A DNA stretch of 64,000 bases from NCBI GenBank assembly GCA_029570385.1, contig JAKPXD010000015.1:1-64000 (forward strand), written 5' to 3'. Of the stretch, positions 58,251 to 64,000 are shown in pieces. The position numbers were made by a program, and so were the translations under genes. Within the stretch, counting starts at the first letter, position 1. Every line of letters begins with the position of its first letter. Below the pieces are notes generated by a model. That model saw only the letters and a list, made by a program, of their open reading frames with translations. It did not search any database and was not told where the DNA came from. The stretch is from a bacterium. Its GTDB lineage: Bacteria > Patescibacteriota > Patescibacteriia > Patescibacteriales > Patescibacteriaceae.

Positions 58251-60857
58251 ATGAAAAGAATTGCTAGTAATTTCAAGAGGGGAACATTTTTATGTAGTGC
58301 AATCTGTTTATTAGCCAATTTTGCTTTATTGGCGCTGATTGTTCCGCATAGTTTAGTGAGAGCTGCTTCCATCGATGCCGTTTCACTAAAAGGTATTGAG
58401 GAGGCACCATTTTTTAAAGACAATGGCTTTGTCGTCAATACTAAGCCAGCTCCAGATTTCGGAGGAAAGTATTGGCTAGAAAAGGATAAGTCAATACCAA
58501 ACTATACGATTGATTTAGCCAAGGGCGCTGCTACTAATTTAAGCGATGGTTCATATCCCATCATGCTAGTTAAGGCCCCAACCGAAGATTTGGCCAAGTA
58601 TTATGAACAAGAATTTGGCTTGAGCGATGAATATATTAAGGGGGTTATAGATGGTCATAATCCTTTTGCCTTTATTAATATTTCCAAGGGACGGGCTAGA
58701 TTAATTCGTAATGAAAAAATTGATAGCAAGTCTTTAGACAACAACAATAATCAAGGTCAAATAGATGATCATTTAGCATTGACAGTTAGTTATAAGTTTC
58801 CAGTTGGTGAATATTCGTTTTTATTAACAAATAAAAATAGTCAATTAGCTAAGTGGCAGTTTAGAGTGGTGGATAATTATCCAGCCGCGGATATTTTTGC
58901 TGTTGAAACTGCCTATAATAGTTTAACCTTGGGAAGCAACAAGATATACGAGAATATTAACTTACCAACAACATATAAGGATACAGAGATTAAGTGGACA
59001 TCTTCCGATACTAACGTGATGACCAATGGTGGTATTATTAACCGATCAGATACTGAAGATTTACCTGTTACTTTGACAGCCCGCATTTCTTCCGGTTCAT
59101 TCTTTATGGACAAAACATTTGACTTGATCGTTGTCAAGAATGATCCCTATTTAGAGATTAACAATTTCACTGCTAATGGAAAGTCGATGATTAATAAAGA
59201 AAATAGTCTTTTTATTTTCCAAAAGCAAGACGGAATTAAGAAATATATTATTGATTTTGCTAGTGGCTATAAAACTAATCTTCAGCAAGGCAAGTATGCC
59301 GTCAGATTTGACAATCTCTCTGAAGAGTCGCAGGATAAGTTAATAAAGTATTATTCTAAGGATAATCTTTCCGACGAAGACAGTAGATTAATTGCCCAAG
59401 GTAAAGAACCGCATGCCTATATTCAAAAGGATAAAAACGGACAATTAAGACTAATTAGTAGTTTCCAAGACTCTGCTAATAGTAAAAGTAAACCAATTAT
59501 TGGTATTGATCAGAAAAATTCTTTCTTGATTAGAGAAGATTATCCCGATGGTCTTTATGATATTGTAGCCGATCTTGATGGTTTTGATGGTCACCATAAA
59601 ATTAAATGGCAAGTTGAGGTTGCTCCAGTACCAGTAATTATTGACCCCGACAGCGCCTTAGTACAAGCTGATTATGTTGCTCTGACACTAGCAAGTCCAG
59701 TTACCGAAGATTTTGATTTGAAGACTAGTGGCATTAATGGCTCTAGTATTAGTTGGTCTTCAAATAATAGTGGAGCGATTGCTATTAATGGTAATATTGC
59801 CCAAGTGACCAGACCAGAATTTTCAGCTGGAGATACTGTGGTTCAGTTGACAGCGACATTAACCAAAGGATCAATTACGAGAACCAAAACTTTTCCCATC
59901 ACGGTTCTTAAGAATGAACAAGTTGTTCCTACCACTGGCGGCGGCGGAGGCGGAGGTATTGCTCACAGCCTAATTCCCCAGAGCGTTAGTGCCATTAATG
60001 TCCCATTAAGTTTGGTTAGTAGTCAGGATGGAGTTTTAACGCAAAGTTTATCTAATGGTCTGCAGGCTCGATTAGTCGTTTCTCCTAATTCTTTTGTCGG
60101 TGGCGTTACTTTTATAATTACCGAAGGACCGGAAGATAACGCTTTAGGTGGACGACATTTTATCTTAACTGCTGTTGATAGCAATGGTAATCCTGTTAGA
60201 AATTTTACTAATAACTTGAATATTACTTTTTCCGGTTTGCCATTACCCGATAATATTGCCGGAGTAGGAGTTTATTATTATGACGAGGCGTTATTGTCTT
60301 GGGTTTTAGTGCCTGGAGCCATTTTTGATCAGGCTGGCGGATCAGTTAATTTCTTTGTTAATCATTTAACCAAATTTGCTGTCTTTAGTGAGCAACCAGT
60401 GCTTCAGCAAGTTTTAGGCGAAACGACTTATGCCGACGGCACATTATTACGAGGTTCAGATAGACGGATTTTTGTGGTGGTTGATGGCAAGTTGCAGCAT
60501 ATTTTAACTCTTAAAGAATTGGCGCAGTATGCCAATCAAGAAATTCTAGATGTTGAAGATAGTATTATTGCCTCGTATCCAAAGGCTTCGCCTAAGGCTG
60601 TTTTAGGGGTTAGAAAATATAATTTCAATCGTGATTTAAAAACCGGTATGACCGGTGACGATGTGCGAGAATTACAACGCTATTTAAACAATAATGGTTA
60701 TGTTCTAGCTAAAACTGGTCCTGGATCAGCTGGTCAAGAAACCAAGAAGTTTGGTCGCGCTACCAGAGAGGCTCTCATTAAATTCCAAAAAGCTAACAAA
60801 ATTAATCCGGCAGTTGGTTATTTTGGAACCATCACCAGAAAGGCTGTTAATAAATAA
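58251..60857 (+). CDS. Secreted surface protein with Ig-like domains and peptidoglycan-binding domain
   Basis: 868 residues with a signal peptide (FLCSAICLLANFALLALIVP, cleavage near residue 40). Two related long segments follow (about 40-300 and 310-470), each with a DFxxGxxTNL-type motif (TIDLAKGAATNL and IIDFASGYKTNL), which suggests internal duplication. Bacterial Ig-like stretches come next, including two similar SSxISWSSN/TEIKWTSS-like segments. A Gly run (GGGGGGG near 565) separates a beta-rich region, a RGSDRRIFVVVDGKLQHILT element and a final peptidoglycan-binding fold (DDVRELQRYLNNNGY, FGRATREALIKFQKANK). It may anchor to the wall and form part of the surface layer. Confidence 0.8.
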   Translation: MKRIASNFKRGTFLCSAICLLANFALLALIVPHSLVRAASIDAVSLKGIEEAPFFKDNGFVVNTKPAPDFGGKYWLEKDKSIPNYTIDLAKGAATNLSDGSYPIMLVKAPTEDLAKYYEQEFGLSDEYIKGVIDGHNPFAFINISKGRARLIRNEKIDSKSLDNNNNQGQIDDHLALTVSYKFPVGEYSFLLTNKNSQLAKWQFRVVDNYPAADIFAVETAYNSLTLGSNKIYENINLPTTYKDTEIKWTSSDTNVMTNGGIINRSDTEDLPVTLTARISSGSFFMDKTFDLIVVKNDPYLEINNFTANGKSMINKENSLFIFQKQDGIKKYIIDFASGYKTNLQQGKYAVRFDNLSEESQDKLIKYYSKDNLSDEDSRLIAQGKEPHAYIQKDKNGQLRLISSFQDSANSKSKPIIGIDQKNSFLIREDYPDGLYDIVADLDGFDGHHKIKWQVEVAPVPVIIDPDSALVQADYVALTLASPVTEDFDLKTSGINGSSISWSSNNSGAIAINGNIAQVTRPEFSAGDTVVQLTATLTKGSITRTKTFPITVLKNEQVVPTTGGGGGGGIAHSLIPQSVSAINVPLSLVSSQDGVLTQSLSNGLQARLVVSPNSFVGGVTFIITEGPEDNALGGRHFILTAVDSNGNPVRNFTNNLNITFSGLPLPDNIAGVGVYYYDEALLSWVLVPGAIFDQAGGSVNFFVNHLTKFAVFSEQPVLQQVLGETTYADGTLLRGSDRRIFVVVDGKLQHILTLKELAQYANQEILDVEDSIIASYPKASPKAVLGVRKYNFNRDLKTGMTGDDVRELQRYLNNNGYVLAKTGPGSAGQETKKFGRATREALIKFQKANKINPAVGYFGTITRKAVNK

Positions 60858-60895
60858 TATAGTTATTTGATCATTTTGTTTAGTCGTTTATTTTT

Positions 60896-60922
60896 AAAAA
60901 CCACCTTATATCGGTGGTTTTT
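60896..60922 (+). terminator. Rho-independent terminator
   Basis: AAAAACCACC, a 7-base loop, GGTGGTTTTT: perfect 10-bp stem with a T-run, closing the surface-protein gene. Confidence 0.85.
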
Positions 60923-60951
60923 AAAAATTTATCTTCGAATAAGATCAGTTT

Positions 60952-62205
60952 GTGCTTAGCGCAAGATTAATAAAACCGAAATGGATAACCGGTTTTTCCT
61001 GGCCGCTATTTTTAGCGGCCATGTTATTGATTATTCCCAGTCTAATTATCGCTTGGCTATCTATTTCTCGTCAAGATTATTTTCAGCAACACTTGGAAAA
61101 CATCAGCTTTAGCGACTACCGTTTATTGGCTCTTTGTTTTGGTTGTTACCTTCTGGCTTGGTTAGCTTTAATTATTATTAAGCCGGCCAACAATAATTAT
61201 TTTTTGTGGTTAACAGCAGCTATTATTTTTATTATCAGCTTAGTCACTGTGCCCTTATTATCCAGAGATGCAGCCGCCTATGCCCTTAATGCTGATATGG
61301 TCTATTATGGCCATTTTAATCCTTATATTGAGCCAATTAATCTAGGACGCCAATCATTCCAGCTAGGTTCGTTATGGTGGCTAAATCACCCATCGCCTTA
61401 CGGGCCGCTTTTCTTATTAATCATTGCTTTACCGTTTCTAGTTTCAGCCGGCAATTTATTAGCTTTTATTTTTAGCTATAAAATATTAGTTTTGCTGGCT
61501 TTTGGCCTTAGCGGCTATTTATTTAGTCGTTATCGGCGCCAGCTTAACTTACCCAGCTATCTGGATTGGTTTTTTTGGCTGAACCCGGCTTTAATAATTA
61601 ATTGGCTCACTGAAGGCCATCAAGAAATTTTTATTGTTCTGATTTTGTTATGGTTATTATCTAGTCAGTCCAAAAGCCATTGTCACCAACTGGGGTTATT
61701 GTCTTTGGGTTTTATTAAAATAATAGCTATTATTTTGTGGCCGCTGAGCTGGTTTAAAAACCAAATTTTTAATTGGCGGCGTTTTTGGCTAGGCGGCATT
61801 TTATTGGCGGCAACCTGGCTATTGTTTTTTGCTATCATTGGCCTGACGCCATTAGATTTTTGGCACAAAAATCTTGCCTTTACTGATCAGCACTGTTTTT
61901 ATGCTTGTTCACCGCTAGTTATGGCCACTAACCAGCTGCCAGCTGGCATAGCTGACGTATCGCGGTTAATTTTATTGATCGGAGCTTATCTGGCGACGCT
62001 ATATTGCTGTTTATTTAAAAAGTATCAGCCGCTTAAGTTTATTGTCTGGTCTTTATTGGCGCTATTTTTTATACACACCAAGTGGCTAACCCCTTGGTAT
62101 CCGACTCTGATTATTCCTTTTACTTTGTTGATAAAAGAGCGTAAATATCTTGTTATAGGCGGTTTTTTAACTGCTTATTGTCTCTGGCACTATCTTGGCT
62201 TATAA
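60952..62205 (+). CDS. GT-C mannosyltransferase-like membrane protein
   Basis: 417 residues, about 11 helices, GTG start. After helix 2 a loop has SRDAAAYALNADMVYYGHFNPY, with an acidic residue followed by the typical GT-C external loop, and HPSPYGPLFL follows as in the MptA/MptB and DUF2029 families. It would transfer a sugar from a polyprenyl-phosphate carrier on the outer face of the membrane. The sugar and acceptor are unknown. It lies apart from the other glycan clusters, next to gpmA. Confidence 0.75.
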   Translation: MLSARLIKPKWITGFSWPLFLAAMLLIIPSLIIAWLSISRQDYFQQHLENISFSDYRLLALCFGCYLLAWLALIIIKPANNNYFLWLTAAIIFIISLVTVPLLSRDAAAYALNADMVYYGHFNPYIEPINLGRQSFQLGSLWWLNHPSPYGPLFLLIIALPFLVSAGNLLAFIFSYKILVLLAFGLSGYLFSRYRRQLNLPSYLDWFFWLNPALIINWLTEGHQEIFIVLILLWLLSSQSKSHCHQLGLLSLGFIKIIAIILWPLSWFKNQIFNWRRFWLGGILLAATWLLFFAIIGLTPLDFWHKNLAFTDQHCFYACSPLVMATNQLPAGIADVSRLILLIGAYLATLYCCLFKKYQPLKFIVWSLLALFFIHTKWLTPWYPTLIIPFTLLIKERKYLVIGGFLTAYCLWHYLGL

Positions 62206-62236
62206 TTAGTATAGTTTTTATTAGTAATTTAAGATT

Positions 62237-62911
62237 ATGCTTCAAATTGTTTTATTGCGTCACGGTGAAAGCGTTTGGAATCAACAAAAATTATTTACCG
62301 GCTGGACCGATGTTGATTTGAGCGATTTAGGTCGAGAGCAAGCTAAAACTGCCGGCCAAAAATTAAAAGCGGCTGGATTTTCTTTTGATCTCGGCTTTAC
62401 TTCCTGTTTAAAGCGGACTAAGCTGACTATGGAATTGGTATTGCAGGCAATGGGCCAAGATATTATTTGGCGAGCCGACTGGCGGCTTAATGAACGTCAC
62501 TATGGCAACTTGCAAGGACTCAACAAGGAGCAGATGGCTGAACAATTTGGCGCTGAACAGGTTAAGCTCTGGCGGCGCAGCTATGATGTGCGGCCGCCGG
62601 CCATTAGTGACGATAACCAGTATAATCAAAAAAACGATCCACAGTACAAAGGAATCGTTGTGCCCAGCGCCGAGAGCTTGGCTGATGTCGTTGTTCGAGT
62701 TGTGCCTTTCTGGCAGGAAGTTATTGTGCCGTTGCTAAAAAATAATCAGCGGATTATCATCGTCGCTAGCGGCAATAGCCTTAGAGCTCTGATCAAATAT
62801 TTAGATCAGATTAGCCCAAGCGAAATAGTGGAATTAGAAATACCGACTGGCCAGCCGTTAGTTTATGAGCTCGATGAACAGTTCCAGCCGATTAAACACT
62901 ATTACTTATAA
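62237..62911 (+). CDS. gpmA: 2,3-bisphosphoglycerate-dependent phosphoglycerate mutase, variant second histidine
   Basis: 224 residues, converts 3- and 2-phosphoglycerate in glycolysis. LRHGESVWN carries the phospho-accepting His. NERHYGNLQGLNK, VPSAESLADVVVRV and IPTGQPLVYEL also match. The usual AAHGNSLRAL motif reads VASGNSLRAL, so the second catalytic His is Ser here (codon AGC). Enzyme class is clear but activity may be altered. Confidence 0.88.
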   Translation: MLQIVLLRHGESVWNQQKLFTGWTDVDLSDLGREQAKTAGQKLKAAGFSFDLGFTSCLKRTKLTMELVLQAMGQDIIWRADWRLNERHYGNLQGLNKEQMAEQFGAEQVKLWRRSYDVRPPAISDDNQYNQKNDPQYKGIVVPSAESLADVVVRVVPFWQEVIVPLLKNNQRIIIVASGNSLRALIKYLDQISPSEIVELEIPTGQPLVYELDEQFQPIKHYYL

Positions 62912-63445
62912 TTATTCAATACAGCAGTCAATCGCTTTTTTGACTATGGCGCCCAGCTTACTAATTAAGCTTTGCTTAGATTGGTCTTGTTTATTAATCG
63001 CCTGATCATCAATTTTTTTAATATGGTCAGTGGCGATTAGTTTCATGTTTAAGCCCCAAAAGAGAGAATACAATTCATAGGCTTTATTAAAAAAACTATA
63101 AGCTTCTTCTTTTTTGCCGGCCGATAATTGTTTAGTGCCAACCTCCATCAAACGATAACTGGCAGCTAATAAGTGTTTGGAAATACACCAGACTTCGCCC
63201 TCATATTCCTTGATTATTTTCTTCAATAATTCTTTGCGCATTTCCCGCACTTCGTTGATTAAGTCATAGTATGCGGTTTTGCCAGTTTTAGCGCCGGAAA
63301 AGAAAAAATGTTCCTCAATGCCCACCAAATTCATAATGGCGATGGTCAAGTCTTGATCAGACGATAAGTCCATCTTGTCCTGCTTTTTCATGGCGTCTAT
63401 TTTGGCAATAAATTCATTAAGATTAGCAATCTTATTATTCTTCAT
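62912..63445 (-). CDS. Unknown helical protein
   Basis: 177 residues, not recognised. It is almost entirely helical with many charged residues (EFIAKIDAMKKQDKMDLSS, VREMRKELLKKIIKEYEG). It has a repeat-like middle (TKQLSAGKKEEAYSFFNKAYELYSLFW) that resembles TPR-type helices. No signal or membrane helix is seen. Its stop touches the end of gpmA on the other strand, and it begins 6 bases downstream of the 63452 gene, so these two minus-strand genes are probably one operon. Confidence 0.65.
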   Translation of the reverse strand: MKNNKIANLNEFIAKIDAMKKQDKMDLSSDQDLTIAIMNLVGIEEHFFFSGAKTGKTAYYDLINEVREMRKELLKKIIKEYEGEVWCISKHLLAASYRLMEVGTKQLSAGKKEEAYSFFNKAYELYSLFWGLNMKLIATDHIKKIDDQAINKQDQSKQSLISKLGAIVKKAIDCCIE

Positions 63446-63451
63446 ATATTT

Positions 63452-63958
63452 TTATTTAAGTAGCCAGTAAAAAACTAAGCTCAAAATAATCAGCGGAGCA
63501 ATGGGCATTACGACTTTTTGAAAAGGGAAATAGGCTCGATTATTATGTCTGACTTTTAGATATGTATACCATTCAGCGCCGGCCCAAAAGCCGGTTGCGC
63601 CGTTAATTAATCCCAGTAATAGTTTATTGACACCACAAATACAGTTGTCGTTATTAAACATTCCATAAAAATATAGCGGACCGATAACTATGGCGGCGTA
63701 GGCAATAATTACTAACCAATTACGGCCCCAGAAATGAATATTTTTTCTTTTGAGCCAATCTATAGTCCAGGCGATGATCGAAACAGTTAAGCCGCCAATC
63801 CATAGCCCGGTAATAGTGTCATCAATGCCGAGATAACGAGAAAAGCCAACACCAGAAGCCACGGCAATCGTACAGACCGGACAGACGGCGGCGGCTGGCT
63901 TGGCTATTAAAGCTGTTAGTAGCGCGCTAAGCGATAATAGTCCGATTTTCTTATTCAT
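63452..63958 (-). CDS. Membrane protein with CPVC motif
   Basis: 168 residues with an N-terminal signal-like helix (GLLSLSALLTALIAKPAAA), then VCPVCTIAVASGVGFSRYLG and three or four further helices. A CICG pair appears in a mid loop (NDNCICGVNKL). The CPVC and CICG cysteines lie on loops and could bind a metal or form disulphides. The family is known to me only as a conserved CPR hypothetical. It is in line with the gene at 62912 on the same strand. Confidence 0.7.
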   Translation of the reverse strand: MNKKIGLLSLSALLTALIAKPAAAVCPVCTIAVASGVGFSRYLGIDDTITGLWIGGLTVSIIAWTIDWLKRKNIHFWGRNWLVIIAYAAIVIGPLYFYGMFNNDNCICGVNKLLLGLINGATGFWAGAEWYTYLKVRHNNRAYFPFQKVVMPIAPLIILSLVFYWLLK

Positions 63959-63964
63959 AAGCGA

Positions 63965-64000
63965 TTATTGGATTTGTTCATTTAAAAAATCAATAATTGA
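63965..64000 (-). CDS. C-terminal end of a gene running off the window
   Basis: On the minus strand 11 codons reading SIIDFLNEQIQ end in a TAA, 6 bases ahead of the ATG of the 63452-63958 gene. The spacing is like other genes here, so it is likely the 3' end of the previous gene in this operon. The rest lies outside the window, so its identity is unknown. Confidence 0.4.
   Translation of the reverse strand, partial: SIIDFLNEQIQ

Noticed and set aside
1-64000. CRISPR arrays, insertion sequences, prophage, restriction-modification genes
   Set aside because: No direct-repeat arrays, transposases, integrases, phage structural genes or methylase/endonuclease pairs were seen.
1-64000. Alternative genetic code (UGA as Gly) as in Gracilibacteria
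   Set aside because: UGA serves as the stop of the 34577 and 51406 genes and no in-frame UGA interrupts the conserved proteins.

Overview
The window reads as a compact, gene-dense bacterial chromosome from the Candidate Phyla Radiation (Patescibacteria), most likely a Parcubacteria-type lineage. This is inferred from gene content and was not tested by a search. Signs include gaps of a few bases between genes, trimmed housekeeping proteins (a 592-residue AlaRS, an RNA polymerase alpha subunit without its C-terminal domain, a short L13), many CPR-type envelope proteins, and paired VirD4/TraD-like ATPases. TGA is used as a stop, so the code is standard. Nearly every start codon lacks a Shine-Dalgarno (SD) sequence and is preceded by a T/A-rich stretch. 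The clear exception is a 31-codon gene at 51063.

Layout. 2-5368: glycosyltransferases, a methyltransferase and a polyprenyl-phosphate sugar-phosphate transferase (surface glycan synthesis). 5559-11715: a zinc-ribbon/coiled-coil membrane protein, a structured leader RNA candidate, a small membrane protein and a very large secreted mosaic protein (phospholipase C-like, nuclease, lamin-tail and LamG domains). 11858-22146: holB, a beta-propeller lipoprotein, tgt, a CofE-like ligase, mnmA, an O-antigen-ligase-like TPR protein, alaS and galE. 22165-26497: an operon infA-rpmJ-rpsM-rpsK-rpsD-rpoA-rplQ-rplM-rpsI with a consensus promoter and a strong terminator. 26554-32826: a second glycan cluster (flippase, GT4, GT2, DUF192, ligase/polymerase, WecA/MraY-like enzyme). 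32883-34506: rplU and a sigma-region-4/HARE-HTH regulator. 34577-45785: two related secretion/DNA-translocation modules, one split over two genes and one fused, around a cellulose-synthase-like transferase, cysS, dus and corA.

45789-50775: an unknown protein, a stand-alone HD alarmone-hydrolase-like protein, an EgtD-like methyltransferase, dnaX and a patatin. 50793-51239: tRNA-Gln(CUG), then an unusual locus: a perfect TTGACA-N17-TATAAT promoter with a palindrome over its -10, a perfect SD, a 31-residue hydrophobic peptide, an SD-complementary element in its 3' UTR and a terminator. 51406-64000: a DedA protein, a zinc-ribbon protein, an ABC-F ATPase, an MFS protein, a SIMPL protein, calcium-repeat/CAP and peptidoglycan-binding surface proteins, a GT-C mannosyltransferase-like protein, gpmA and two unknown minus-strand proteins.

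How the genes fit together. Much of the window serves the cell surface: making lipid-linked glycans, flipping and polymerising them, and displaying calcium-binding, peptidoglycan-binding or hydrolytic proteins. The TraD-like modules are probably surface or pilus-related DNA or protein translocation machinery. The strongest candidate for something undescribed is the 50979-51239 locus. Others are the pseudoknot-capable RNA at 6555-6640, the mosaic exoenzyme, and several core enzymes missing textbook residues (Tgt zinc cysteines, the second GpmA histidine, the RpoA C-terminal domain).
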